In this document: positions 1 through 13,545 of the stretch, one piece after another
How positions within the stretch are numbered: position 1 is the stretch's first letter
Layout: each line of letters begins with the position of its first letter
DNA from: Dimorphilus gyrociliatus
Taxonomy: Eukaryota > Annelida > Polychaeta > Dinophilidae
Direction of reading: 5' to 3'
Length of the DNA: 64,000 nucleotides
Assembly (NCBI GenBank): GCA_904063045.1
Contig: CAJFCJ010000024.1
Coordinates: forward strand, 739,777-803,776
Notes under the pieces: generated by a model
Told to the model about the DNA's origin: nothing
Seen by the model: the letters and a program-made list of their open reading frames with translations, nothing else
The model's database searches: none
Translations under genes and position numbers: made by a program

Positions 1-645
1 TGCTTAAGCAAGTTCCTTATCAGTATTAAGAATAACAACTATAACAATCTAAAAATAGCTATCCTTGAACTTATCTTGTTAAATATTAAAAAAAATTGGA
101 TGCATTACCAGATGCTAAGAAAAATTTTTTCTCTTTATTTAAAAATAATCACATAATTGTCTTGTTTTTTTTTTCTCTTTCTCTCTCTTCCTTCCTGCTT
201 CACTTTTATTGAGGAGCAGATTATACGTAAAATGATAAAATTGACAATACTTGATACTTACTCAACAGATAGAACCGCTAGAGAGATAAGAATGAAAAAC
301 TTTAGCATAATTAATATATCTCTTGTATTATCTATCTCACAAAAGTACTCTAAGAGGAGAGACTAAAGTACCGTTCTTATATAGAAAAAATTTTATCATA
401 ACAAAAGCCACGGTTCACAGAAATCAGCATCTGGAACCTTGAAAAAAAAAGACTCGTTGTACTTAATTAAGGATATTAACGAAGATAACTCACAAAATAT
501 AGATATGTACTATATGCAAATGAATAGAATTATTCAAATATATACAGTAAACTCGCTATCTATATCAACTTATTAATGCGAAATAGCACACGTTTTTACC
601 AGAGAACAAAAACAAAAACATGACCTTAGTCATAAGGAAAATCTT
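1..645. other. No gene recognised at left window edge
   Basis: AT-rich sequence without a convincing exon on either strand. A 69-codon open frame at 157–366 on the + strand starts inside a T/CT-rich tract, has no splice partners and resembles no family I know. The left edge is probably the 3' flank of the Ig gene that ends at 646. Confidence 0.5.
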
Positions 646-2697
646 TCAATTTCTTTTAAAATTCCGACGTCTTAACATCATTTCTCTATATTTCCTCTTC
701 CGATGATGTTTCTTTTCTCTTTTCTTCTTTCTCCGCCTCCTTTCTTTTCTCTTTTCAGATTTTCTTCTGGATTTTCTCCTCTTCTTATAATGATTCTTAT
801 AGCGGGGCTCTCTTGATAAATCTACATAAATCTTTCGCTTCTCTACATTACCGCTACTACTGGTAAGGCTATTTGATAAGTTATAAAAGAGTTATTTTTA
901 TTGAAAGAAAATATACGATGGGCATATTGATGCAAACTTACTGAAAGTGATAAATTCCCCCATCTGAGTTTGTGGCATTATAGATTACCAATCGAAATTC
1001 CAGCCAATAATTATAGTATTTTCTATTAGCATAGTGAGATCTTATTGTTTTTTTATGTCTTTTTGTATCAGTAATCTCCTTAGAATTATGATACCATTTT
1101 ATGGATTTAATTGATCCAATAGTTTCACAATACAAATCTATAAGCATATATATAATATATACATATATATATATATATATATATTTATTTATTTATTTAT
1201 AATTAATAATTGGTATTAATTATTATAATAAATATCGATAATTTCATTAATTATCTCACCGAAAAAGGGTAAATATTCCTTTCTACGAACTAACTTAATA
1301 GCATTTTTACATCGCCAGATTAGTGCTCCTTTGTTGAAGTACTTCAAATATCGATGAATTACCTTTTAAAACAACAAATTCAATAAGGAACCCTACTGAC
1401 ATGAAAAAGCAATTAAGTTAACCGGAAGTATCTTTGAATTTTATCCTTTTACCTCTTTTTCTCTCTCTCTCACTCTCTCTCTCACCTTTTCTCACTATTT
1501 CGTACAGATTTCTTAACACTTAATTATAATAATTTATTACTAAAGATTCAAACTTTTTTCACTCTTTCTAAATGTTATTCAATTCAATAAAAGAATAAGT
1601 TGAATAAACTTTTAAAAAGTTTATAAAAGACTTCATAGAATTATTGAGACAGATAGAAATAATTGTAATAGGGTATATTCTTTATATAAGAGTGGAGAAA
1701 ATGCTGGTAGTTTTATAAGTTTCGTTTATAAACCATATATTATAATATATAAATTTATAATTGAATGAAAAATCTATGAATGAAAAAGATTTCTCTCTCT
1801 CTCTCTCTCTTCTTTTTCTTCTTCTTTCTTTAATTTAAAAAGTGAAAAACGAAACTGCTTTCTATAGAAAATCTGATAAAATTAAATTTCTGACAAATTA
1901 TGACAGAATATTGTCAATACAAGTTTTAATTATCTAATTTTTGTTAGGTCAATAACAGAAAAACTACACGTAGAAAGAGTAGAGAGAGAAAGGAGAAGAA
2001 GTCAAGAAAAGAAACCTGATAGAGAGAAAGTAGAATAGAGGGATAAAATGGGAAAGAAAATTGAAAGATAGTTAGAAATGATAAAAGAAAAGAACGAGAA
2101 TTAACAATACTATATAAAGCATTAGATAGAAAGAAAAGTTAATAGTAATTAATAGAACTAAGAATTAAAAAAATAGAGTAAGAAATAGGTTACTGTTTTC
2201 TTTTTTAGCATTTTTAGCTAGAAATGAAATATTTCCTTTTATCAGATAAAACGAAGTGAAAATTGAATTCTCCAAATTCTGCTATCTCCGTTATTTTTAG
2301 TAATATAATAGAAATTACAAATTACATATTATTCTATTTTTTCTAATTATCTCTTTCCTCCCTTTCGCTCTCTCTATCTCGCTCGCTCTCCCATAATACA
2401 AGGCATAATAACTTTCTCTTTTACTAATATGCTCTCTTTTAATATTAGAAATCTTACATTTATTAATGAAAAAGGAAGCTTTTTTAGCTCAATTTTTTGT
2501 CTTTGATTTACCTGATCATTTTGAAAGTAGGAAGCTGTAGTTGGTCTTTTCACAACCTCATTTTCTTTCGGTCTACTACTCTTCCTTCTCCAATTCCTCT
2601 TTGGTGAAATAGACAAGCTGTAGCTATCTGGCCCAACATAAACGACTTTAACTAATCCGATAATCCAAAGGAATATTACAATCTTCAACTTCTTCAT
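646..2697 (-). CDS. Secreted single-Ig-domain protein with polybasic C-terminal tail
   Basis: I do not recognise a named orthologue. The first exon (2697–2512) starts MKKLKIVIFLWIIGL, a typical signal peptide, and ends at a CAG|GTAAAT donor in phase 0. An exon at about 1137–942 carries the core of an Ig fold: a B-strand Cys (LYCE), a C-strand Trp (IKWYH) and the F-strand DGGIYHF, where the second Cys is replaced. It ends at a strong GTAAGT donor. The last exon (868–646) joins in phase, completes strand G (SSGNVEKRKIYVDL) and continues into about 50 residues that are mostly Arg/Lys before TGA. Phases of exon 1 and the Ig exon do not match, so at least one exon between 1138 and 2511 is missing from this model. 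The tail suggests binding to heparan sulfate or another polyanion; that is inference. Confidence 0.6.
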
Positions 2698-4833
2698 TTT
2701 TCAGTTCTAACCTAGTAAAAAATGCGGGCCAACTGACAAAAGCTCGAGTCAGAGCAATTGACTACGTCTAGATTTGAATAGGCACATTTTTTCGTATTCA
2801 AAATTTTTCCTTCTACTACTTTATACAAAATTCTTTTAGTGAAGGTCTCTTTAGACTGTGGAATATAGGATTAATGATTGAGCGATTAGCCGCTTCGACG
2901 CGTTCACTTGACGAAATAAGACAAGATTTTCTCTTCCCTCCCCTTCGAAAGAAACTCTATATTTTACGATCCCTTAAATCTAATATAATTGTCGTAAACT
3001 GGTAAATCATTCAAATTTTTTTAGCCCTTAGGCTACCCTGTCAAGTTTCTTATAGTATTTTTTGTTATTATTTTTCTCTCTTTCAAAGCCAATATCGACC
3101 TGTTCTTAGGTATAAACAAAAATATCCCCCCAAGCGTTATTTTTAGACTATATTTTACCATTTGACTTTTCTATATACATATAATATTAATATGTAGTGT
3201 ATCCACTATATTTAAATATATTAACCCCTATATTCCTTCCTTTCTTTTAAATATTCTAATAAGAATAGCAACAAAGTAAAAGTTGACTAACCTTAATTAA
3301 TTTCTTTTTCTTTTTTTTTTTAAAAAAAAAATATAACAAAAAACATAAATAATGTTTTACCTTTCCTTTATTACTGTTTCGCACAAAAAAAAATAAACGA
3401 TAAAAGTAAAATGGAAAGAAAAAAAAAACAACAGAAAAACAAATGAAAGTGGAAAAATAACATTAAAAATTTCAATGTCCTGAATAAAGAAATACAGTAC
3501 TTTGTGTAAATATATCCGTTTTGTAGGTTAAAATTTTAAAGATTGATTAATTCTAAACTTATTTTGCAAGTAAAATTCATTAATCTAATCTTATTTTAAT
3601 ATTCAACTGTGGAATCTTTGAATTACTTTTTACTATCAAATTTCAAATGACTATATACTCAATAAACAATATTTCTAAATATGTATATATACCCTAGCTA
3701 AACGGATACGTTTATATTTAATATATTTGCATATGACTTTCACTAAAATTTGCATATTTTTTCCAAAATTATATATAAATAGATAATAAAATAAATAAAA
3801 AAAAAGGTTAACTTACCTTGTTCTGTTTAAGTGAAAAACTAGGAACGAAATGACTAAGGAACTAAATTGAAAATGCAACTAATAAAAGTCAAAATAGTGT
3901 TTGTCTTTGAGCAGCAATAAAATCAATTGACTACGAAATATTATTTGTCCAATTGATTTAGTCTTTTTATTCTCTTTGATTAGTTCGTCGACGTAATAAC
4001 TTTAAAGGAGGAAACAACAAAGGGAAAAAGGAAGAGAAAACAATAAAATGGTATAATTCTTTCTTTTTCATAGAATTTTCCATTACCTAGAAAATTAATT
4101 AATAAAAATTGTTTTAATTATCTTAATTATCTATAAATTGATTTGCTTATGATGTTAATATTATTATTAAAGATAAATAGTTTTCTCACAACTCCAGTAA
4201 TTCAGAAAATTGTTATTTCAAATAGTACAGATGGGATTAATACTTTCTACATATACAGTATATAGTATACAGTATATTATATCATTTTTCTCGCTAATAA
4301 ATCTATATTTTATATAAAGGTTTAAATATTAAATAACATAGATGTTTTATTAACAGAAGCCGTTTTTTTTGTCTTTTTAATTGAATCTTTTATTGAATAA
4401 TTATTAAATATATTTTAAAAAAATATGTACAATAGTCTTTTATTTGTTGAATAAAAATAAAAAAAGAGGAGGGGAGGGGGCGGGAGATTAGGGTTGAAGG
4501 AAAATTTGATAAACATAATTGATATTTATTTTCCTAAGATTGAAGTTTTTCTATAAAGGAATTATCTATAGTGTGAATATACATGCAATATAAACACTCT
4601 ATATATAAATCCACACAATATATAAAATCAACTTCTCTTCGGACGTACATAATTAACTTACATGCAAAGGATACTGTATATGTTGCATATGTATACAGTA
4701 CAGTTGATATGTGAGAAAATAAAAGCATCTCGTTAAACTTTAATAAATATTTAATCTACTCCATTGGCATTTCTTAAAAAAAATCGGTCACAAAAACTAT
4801 GCACAACTATACAATTTTCAAAAACATTAAATA
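2698..4833. other. Intergenic, 2.1 kb
   Basis: AT-rich spacer between the upstream end of the Ig gene and the 3' end of the CCCH zinc-finger gene. It holds poly-A/poly-T runs and a cluster of TACAGTA/TATAGTATA palindromes near 4254–4275. No supported exon; the open frame at 4534–4728 (−) is AT-rich, unspliced and looks like the 3' UTR of the zinc-finger gene. Confidence 0.55.
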
Positions 4834-7800
4834 TCATGAACAACTCAAAAAAGGTGATGATGTAGGATCCCAGCTTTGAAACATTTCTTTAACACCACTT
4901 GAGGGATCCTCCGAATCTGCATTTAATGCGGATAGAGTTGGTGGAGGCTTATCAGCATCATCGTCTTGTATCGTAGTTTCTTCTAATGTTTCTTCAATTT
5001 TAGCGTCTGATTTTCTTGATTTCTTTTTAAATCGGGGATCTGATCTATATGATCTTAAATCGTCAACCTTTTTGCTCTCTTGCTCGTCAGAGCTCGCACT
5101 AAGGGTTCTTTTATGAATTGCGTTGGGAGGGTCATCAACGGAATCCTGAGAAGGCGGTCTCAAAAGTGCAGCAGGAATATTTACACCAGACGGGGCTGAT
5201 AGACTTTTTGATTTAGGAATTTCGTTTAAATCAGGCAGCTCGGGGAGTGTCGTGCTTTGATTGAATTTCGATTTGTCTTGTCGATTTTTTAAAGCTTTGA
5301 TAATTCTAGGATCATCTTTATAATGGCTCTCTGCGTTGATTTCGAATTTATCGGGCAAGGTTCCCGCTCTCTGATGCTCTTCGACCAATACTTCTATGAG
5401 GACATAATCCTTTATATCACCTTCTTCAGAGAATACTTGAAAATCTTCTACCGGTTTATATAATACTGGCTCAGGAACTGATACAGGGGGAGTTGAGGCA
5501 ACGGTAGATGATTGATTTATTCTAGGATCAGCAGATACTTGACATGCTTGAGCTGAATCAGATCTCTTTCTTGGATCAGCAGGAGCGTGATTCTCCATAT
5601 TACTTTCGTTTCTAGCCGAAGAAAGAGCTTCGTCTAAAATATTTCTTGCAGTACCAAGCGGAGCAGGAGAATTAGATAGCGGTACAACCCCACCACCAGG
5701 CCCCAATAGAGAATCAACAGGACCATAGTCGGGTCTTGGACCCTGACCCGGCCCTTGTCCTGAATTTTGTCTGTAGTACATATTCTGATTCATGTTATTT
5801 TGTTGAATAATACCTCCACCAGGCATACCAGGAGCGGTTCCGAGCAAGCCCGGTCTGCTAGGAAAGGACTCGAATCGAGGACGCCCATATCCCATAGGAC
5901 CATTTCGATTCATAAATGGAGGCTGATCAGGTTCTATTGGAAATTGCTGTTGATTTTGGTTTAGGTTTTGAGGTTGTATATGCTGGATATCTTCTGATCC
6001 AAAATCGGCATCTCCTGGAGGTGTTGCTGGACATTTTTCGAAATTTTGCAAATTTAAGGAAGCTGTTGGCCTAACATCGAGATCGAAGATAGAAGGTATT
6101 GCGCTCTGTTTTTTCTCACCTTCACCAAGATTATCTAAAATTAAAAATTACATATAGTCTATTATAAATTAAATATAGCATTTAAATTATATTTACTCTC
6201 TGCATTCTGGTTCATGTATGGCGGTGGGATAGATCCCTGACTAAATCTTTGACCAGGAGGATTCATATTATTATATTGCGGGTTAAATTGATTAGATTGA
6301 GGACCGTTAAATTGAGGAAATTGATTTTCAGGCATAGGATGATTAATTACATTTTGATCCATAGGATTGAAATTCAATCGCTCTTGATTTCTAAAAGGAT
6401 CGGGAGGTGATCCTAAAAGCGCTTTTTTCCTTGGAGGATCTTGACGAGGTGGTATTTCATCATCTTTTGTTTTTTGCACCTCGTCTAAATTAGCCATGCT
6501 AACACCGTTTCGTCTTTCGGATTTCATCTAGAATGATATGCAAAAATTATTTATTAAAGAAATTAAAATGAAAATGAAAATTACCCTCTCCACTATAATT
6601 TTTGTCTCTTCCGTCAGGGCTGAATGACTAAATTTACAGGATTCTCCAGAATAGCACGTCATTCCCATATGATGATATTTGCAGGGGTAGTCACCATGCA
6701 TAAAAATGCAGTCGCTTCCCTTTGTACAAATTTTATTGAGGAAAAATTTACACAATTCCAACTTTCTTCGCAGTGGCCTTGCTCTTTCGTGTCTGTACTT
6801 ACAGCTATCACCCTGTTTGTACGCAAACATAGCATTCAAAAGACAGGAAGAGGAAAATAGTCGTTAACTTTTGCTAGTTAAACTATTCAATAATTCAATT
6901 TAAAAGAGCCGGTACTATAAATTGTTTCATCCGTCCTATCCACTTGTATGCTTTTATCAGGATTAAATAGAATTATTCTAATCGACTTGATCATAAGATA
7001 AATGAGAGATCTTTAGATAAATGGGACAATCAGATATCACAAGTCTGCGGGGAATGTCTCCGTTCGAAGTATTCCTTACACAAGTATGCTCTGTATCTAT
7101 GTAGTATAACTTTTTTTTAATTTTTAACTTTAACAATGGGAAAATTTGTCTTAAAGCTAAGATATTTCGTCTCTTGGCCAATTTCACGACCATTGAACTT
7201 TGGAATCTAGAAAAAAAAGTTTCCAAGTTCTTATCATTTTACTATTTTAAAATAATCGCTTACTATCTCGGATTTACAATTTTCCTAATACAATTCAAAT
7301 ATTTCTCACTTTTTAGAATTTTGCTTAAATTTGATAAACTCTACGCAAATTTATGAAAGAATTTTTAATACAAACCCTGTGACATCGTCCCTCGTGAAAG
7401 TATTTACAAACTCTTTGACTATCCCTAACACTTCTTTCCCTACCAAGACGACTTTTCTCTCGCCCTGATCGACGACGACCTCTACCTGGAGCCCGATTAT
7501 CACCTTCGTCTTCTACGAGCTCTTCAGTGTCCTTTCTTGATAATTTTTTTCGTTCTCTTTCTTCGTCGTCTCTATCTTCGTTATCTTCTCGAAAATTCGT
7601 TGGAGAGTCAGAGAATTTCCTTCGTCGTCTGTCATTAGGAGAGCCAACAGGCCCATAAAAGCTATCCCATTCATCATCTGTGTAATCTTCTTCATTATTT
7701 TTTTGTCTTTTAACTTTCTGTAAAAAAAAACAAAACAAACTTCAAATAAGCCATAAAATAGAATGAGTCATTCATACATATCATTAATAAATATAATCAA

Positions 7801-8120
7801 TAGTAATAGCGATCTATGACAATGTATGTATATATAACTTTACTATTCAAGTACTTATAAATATATTTGAAAGCCAATACATAAGGAAATCAGAAGCTTA
7901 CTCTTTCCTCTTCTTCTTTGTCTCTTTTTCGTTTATGTTTCTTTTTTTTCTTTTTCTTTACTCGTCCTTGACCTTCTGAGCTATCTGTTCCTTCGTCTGG
8001 TTTGTCTGTTTTCTTTTCTTCTTCACAAACTTGTTCCGGTTCGAGTTCCTGTTCTTCTATTTGTTCATCTTCTACTTCCCCATCTTCCAGCTCACCATCC
8101 TCTAACTCCTCTTGAGACAT
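4834..8120 (-). CDS. ZC3H4: CCCH zinc-finger protein, ZC3H4/ZC3H6 type
   Basis: Five coding exons, all in phase: 8120–7902, 7717–7376, 6812–6585, 6527–6197 and 6134–4834, giving about 806 aa. The N-terminus is very acidic (ELEDGELEDGEVEDE) followed by a Lys run; a DYTDDEWDSFYGP block and Arg/Glu-rich stretch come next. Three CCCH fingers follow: residues about 177–195 (Cx7Cx5Cx3H, split by intron 2), 208–226 (Cx7Cx5Cx3H) and 231–250 (Cx8Cx5Cx3H), ending in KFSHSALTEET. The closely packed triple finger with HGDYPCKYHH is the ZC3H4/6/8 signature. The remainder is Pro/Gln/Asn-rich low complexity. Vertebrate ZC3H4 works with WDR82 to terminate unproductive nuclear transcription. Which of the vertebrate paralogues is closest cannot be decided by eye. 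Confidence 0.88.
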
Positions 8121-8807
8121 AACTGCAAAGCATTATAGAGATTACTTACAATGTTTCTCAAAAAAGAAGGCAATATTTGAGAGTATGCAAATTTTAAAAC
8201 AAAGAGGTCATAGGTCACGAGACTCAATTTAGGACAAAATAATGACTAGGTTTCGTATGTAAGGATTATCATTCAAAAAAGCGTGAGATAAAATGTCCTA
8301 GTAAATTTGCTGTGATTAGCAATATTCCAAACCAAAGGTCAATCATAATCGTTGCATGAGGTCTATATATACATATTTATGAATAAGTGTACTTTCTAAG
8401 GCTTTCCCAGCTAAACGCCCGCGATATAATTCGATTGTTCATTTCAAAACATCCACCTACGTAACAAGTTTGAAGAAATTACATTAGCTATTTAATATTA
8501 TAAATTAAACATAAGTTTTATGCAAATTATAAATTCGTTATATAAGTATTCTCTATTTGACCTACTTAAAAGCTGTGATTCATTTTTCTCGATAACTTCA
8601 TAAACTATTACGTATTAGTATACAGTAAAATCAGTTTTAGCTTTAACAGTAAATGTTATTTTTGTGGTTAAAGAAAATCTTTTTCTTTAAAATATTTCCT
8701 TTTATCACGTAATGAATAAACATAACAGTTTTATACCAAAAATAAGGAAGTTATTAAAACGTGTTTTTTAGGGCAAGAGAATTTCCCGCCATCCATCCAA
8801 AGTTAAT

Positions 8808-8997
8808 CACGTGACCTCGAACTATTTTCTTAGTAACTAACTATTATTGCTGTTTCTTTTTCTGGAAAAGCTGAAGAATGGTTGTTATCAAAAATGTTCG
8901 TTATGATTGCAGCATTGTGTAAATCACTCTAAATTGGCCATTGTTCATATTAACCATTTAAGACAAAGTACATAGAACGCAGTCATTGTCACGTGAC
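8808..8997. promoter_or_regulatory. Pair of CACGTGAC E-boxes
   Basis: ATCACGTGACC at 8808–8815 and the perfect 10-bp palindrome GTCACGTGAC at 8988–8997. The second matches the CLEAR/USF/MITF-TFE class of E-box. They lie about 690–880 bp upstream of the zinc-finger gene's ATG. Function is inferred from the motif only. Confidence 0.35.
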
Positions 8998-9436
8998 ACA
9001 TCACAAAAAAAAACAAAGGAAGTTTTGTTAAAACTTTGGGGTTGTTTTAGAGGTAAGTTTGTAACTGCAAATACTACATTGGCTAATTAATTAAGAAACA
9101 ATGCGTCAACATTGAAAGGTGCTTACATAATATAAAAACGTAACATAAGATAGAATCCTACTACACATATTTCAGATCTAGTGATTTGAAGTACGTTAAT
9201 TTTCTGTTGGAGAACTTTCAAGTTTTTACATAAAAAAACAGTTGAAATTAGTTACATGCGCCATATTTGAGACCTCATTTGCATAATTTATGCACTAAAT
9301 GTAGTCCGCGATTTTCGGGCGATTTTTCATGTGTTTACCTTTGTTTGCACAATACAATCTTTATCCGGTCGTTAGCACGCTAAGTAGACGTGAAATTAGA
9401 CGCCGTCGACGCACAAGACGCCGATTATATAGTAGT

Positions 9437-9459
9437 ACGACCGAATATAGGTCGGTCGT
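9437..9459. repeat. Perfect 8-bp inverted repeat in a CpG-rich patch
   Basis: ACGACCGA, a 7-nt spacer, then TCGGTCGT. It sits in about 120 bp (9360–9480) with far more CpG than the neighbouring kilobases. Could be a regulatory hairpin or a mobile-element remnant; nothing else supports either. Confidence 0.4.
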
Positions 9460-12400
9460 GAATTTTCGACGATTTTGGGCGGTTATTTAACCAATAGACT
9501 AAATACACGACGATTAGATGCTTAAGGATATTACTGTCTTTAATTTGGTCCAAGAATCCTTTTTGTTTTTGTCTGAATTCTGTCAAAATTTCAGGAAAAT
9601 CAAACCCATTTTTACTGTTACTCTCCACGGCTGGCGTATGAATAGTTGGCGTCGAGCCAGTCCTACTTTCTTATAGGCCTAAACCGCATTCTTCGGTACT
9701 TTTGCCATGGTTTCTTTTTTACATAATATAAGGATTTTTTCATATTTCTTTACTAAATTATTTAACTAAAATTAGAATTAATAAAATTCGATATATATTT
9801 TTCGATTATAAATAAGAATATAAAACTTGAAAGGTTCGAGCGAAAATACGTGTAATTGATTATGTTACCTTTTATATCGTAATCATAGTTAAAGATATTC
9901 AAAAATTTTTTGTCTTACTAATAGAATCATTAATCAAAATTTTATTCAAAATTAACTTGTTAAATAAAATGCAATTGCATTTCGTTCAGTTTTTCTTAAA
10001 GAGGTTTCGAAAATAACTGGACTTCAGCAACACTTATGGATACCATTCGTTAGTTGGCGGGAAATTTCGAATTGATAAAAGGAAGAAGAATTAATTAGAG
10101 AGAATGAATCATACATTCTATTGAATCATTTTGTGCAATAGATAGAGTTTAATCAATATTTTCTACATTCGAAGAAAATATCGTAATACTAAAGTTATGT
10201 GAGATATTTGAAAATTGAGCTTTATTATTTATCCAATCACAAACTACTTGGTGATAAACCAATTGAAATGTCTGTTACATATCGTAAGGGATAGTGTTCT
10301 AATACAAGTTGATTACGTTATACTAGCCAATTTTTATCGTATTACACCGTATAATTTAACGTCTCATGTTTATTATTGTCACTTATTAAATAGCATTTCA
10401 CACAAACAAAATATAAAGAATAAGTTTATAAACGTTAGAATTGAATTAACGTTGCCTCAACATGGTTAGTGAAGGGTCGGCGTTATTATTTCTTCTTATT
10501 TCTTGAATGGAAATTTTCCGAAGAAAGCACTTCTCTGTTTCGTATTAAGACCTGTTGAAAAATGTACATATAGTATATATCATATAAAAAGAGAAAATCG
10601 TGTTAATTAATAAATTAACTGAAAAGATACGAAGGTTTACTGTAAAGTTAAACAATTAATGATAAATATTAGTAAACAAATGTAAAACCGATCAATTATA
10701 TAGGTTTTTTATCTTTTCATACGAAAAAAGTAGTACTGTGCTAGAGTGAATGTTTAATGGAAAACGAAACAAATTTACAATCCGCATACGTCTATAAACT
10801 ATTGTCATTCATAAACTTAACCTATAAGATTATGTTATTTAGAGATAAGTATGATAGATATAAATTAGATAGCTGTTTTTAAAAATTCCAGTCTATATTT
10901 GGATATTATTTTTGCTAAAGATCAAATAAAACCGGTAGTCATTTGAATTGTTGAACAAATTGTTAAGTTGAAGAGAGGAGAAGTAATATTTTTGCAACAA
11001 AATCAGAAAGATGAAAAGAACGACAATGTAAAACAATAGATAATAAAACTTAATACAACATAGATATACAGCAGGAAATGACAAACAGAAAGATAGAAAG
11101 ATATACAAATTATATAAATATATATTGCATATTTATATTATTTTGTATAAAATTAGTAATAATTTTCTTAGTAGTTCTACGTGACAAGATGCTTTCTATT
11201 CCTATCTTTCTCCCCCCTATTTTCTATCAATTACTTAGTTTACCTTCAAGATTATTCCTATTTCTAAAAGCGTCTATACTAAATTTGAATGTGAATTTGT
11301 TTTTGGAAAAGGTACTATTTTTAACCAGAAAAAAAATGTTACTTTCTTTGCATTTGATTACTAAAAGAGACAACTCCTTTTTTCAGATCTAATGAAAGAT
11401 TATCAAAAGCTTGCTTCATATCTTCCAAGGAATGATAATAATTGATAATTTTCTGTTTGAAAATATATCAATTTTTCCTTTTCAATTAACATCGTGGCAC
11501 TTTATCTTACTAATCACAATGTTCTCAATTACTGATCCTTCAATAAGGTTTTCACTTATCGACAGATGGCGGGTGAATAATAATAAAATATAATCTAAAG
11601 AGATAAAGAGAAAGTTACTAAAATCGAGGAAAAACAACTTCAAATAATTTCTATGTTAAAATTATCTGAGAATTGTATCAATTGAAGATTCCAGTCTATC
11701 AATAGCGAGTTAATGACGTTAGAGAAATCCAATTCCTTTTAGCAACAAACAAACAAACAAAAATGGTACCATTGAGATGACAAGAAAATTATCTCCTATC
11801 TAATAGAGACTATCTTCTTTATTGTTCTCAAATTAGTCTACTATTACTCATAGGAAGGAGATTATTAAATGACAAATAAACATTTCTTTTCTTTATTTTT
11901 GAGAGTTGATTATAAGAAGCTAGGGCTATGTAATTTTTATCTTTCCTGTTCTTTTGCTATTTCAACATTAGAAGTTAAAAACTTATAGATATAATTAAAA
12001 TGTATATAATTTTGCTGTTTGTTACATAAAGAAAGAGAAACAGAGTGTGTGTATGAGAGAGAGAGAGAAAGGGACGAGCACCTAATGTAAGTGTTAGAAT
12101 TTATCATTGGCATGTAATATACTATTTCATTGAGAAAATTGCAGAAATGAAATTATTTCAAAAATATGATAAGACTTTTTCTAAGCAAAATTCTTACTTT
12201 GCTAACAATTCATAAATTATCATCAAAATATAAGATTCAAGACTTTCATCCTAAGTAAAAGTTTTTTCTCTGTAAATTTTAACGTTAAAATTTCATTTTC
12301 CAACTAGTCGGAAATTATTAGATAAAACGTAAAGAGGATGCTTTATAAAGTAACATTTTTTACATTTTTTGCATATTTTTGCCTCTAATAAAAGTTTCAA

Positions 12401-13269
12401 TTTGTAACAGTTAAATATTGTAGAAAGTTTTTAACTAAGATTATATTAACCTACATATAAGTTTGAGAGTTATATATTAATATACTTTCTAATACGACAT
12501 CACGTCTAAGAGATTTAGTCTCCAAACGGAAAACACTCTTTTGAAATCAAATAGATTTTATGCAAAGAGAAGTTTTCGGTGACTGCCTTTCCCTTATATA
12601 GGACATAAACTCAATATACTACTGGTATATTTTTATCCATTTTTGGGTAAACTTTATAGCTTGGATATAAATATACTAAAGTTTCTATCTTAATAAATTG
12701 TAATTAGAAATATAATTGTGGGTTTGTATCTTTAAAATACAGATAAAATATTAATTAGAAGTAATAAGGTATAAAGAATGTATTAAAGACTTTTAAATTA
12801 TTACAAGTCATAGAATAATTAATTGTAAAGAGAAAGAGGATGTATTTTAATTTTAAATTACAGGCATTCGTTCTCTATCAACTGATTGTAGGAAATTTCA
12901 TTTAATCTCTTAACGTTGAAAAAATTGTATGCTTTTGAATCATACGAAAATGTCGGAATGGTAAATTGGTAAGAAAGTAACATCTTGTACTTGTATGTTT
13001 AAAATGAGTGGGGTCTTTCTGTTGTATAATTATATTCTTTCATGTTTCTTTTAGATCTGTAATTTAGCGACTATGTTGATATCTACTTTGTGTTTAAGCC
13101 TAAAAATACGTTTAAAATACGTCATCTGAACCTTCAAAGTGTTTATAAAGAGAGACAGAAGTTTTAGTCGATTAATCAGTAAATTAATATCTGCTTTGAG
13201 CAATCGGGAAATTTGGAGGAAATCTTTCAACACGGAGAATAAGGATGCGGATATTATTAAGTGTTTAAA

Positions 13270-13510
13270 ATATATATATATATATATATATTAATATATG
13301 TATAAATAATTTAAATGAAGTCTGCGTCTTCTCATATCTATCCCGGATATAAATTCACAGTATCTATTAACCAAGCAGCCTCCACGCTGATGCGAAGCTA
13401 TAATTCAAGTAATGCTCAGTAAATAATATGCTAATTGCTATTAAGTTACTCATATCTTGATTTTTTTTTAATAATGTATAAAGAACATGTATATATATAG
13501 ATATATACTG

Positions 13511-13541
<31 letters not shown>
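13270..13541. repeat. (TA)n microsatellites
   Basis: Two uninterrupted TA runs at about 13270–13291 and 13517–13541. Similar tracts occur at 1145–1185, 16230–16261, 35009–35041, 35778–35800 and 49457–49494. Confidence 0.9.

Positions 13542-13545
<4 letters not shown>

Noticed and set aside
9425-9628. 67-codon frame (−) starting MESNSKNGFDFPE
   Set aside because: Ends in the CpG-rich hairpin patch, has no splice sites, domain or neighbouring exon; kept only as a faint possibility.
9825-9850. GGTTCGAGC resembling a tRNA B-box
   Set aside because: No A-box, acceptor stem or T-stem can be paired around it.
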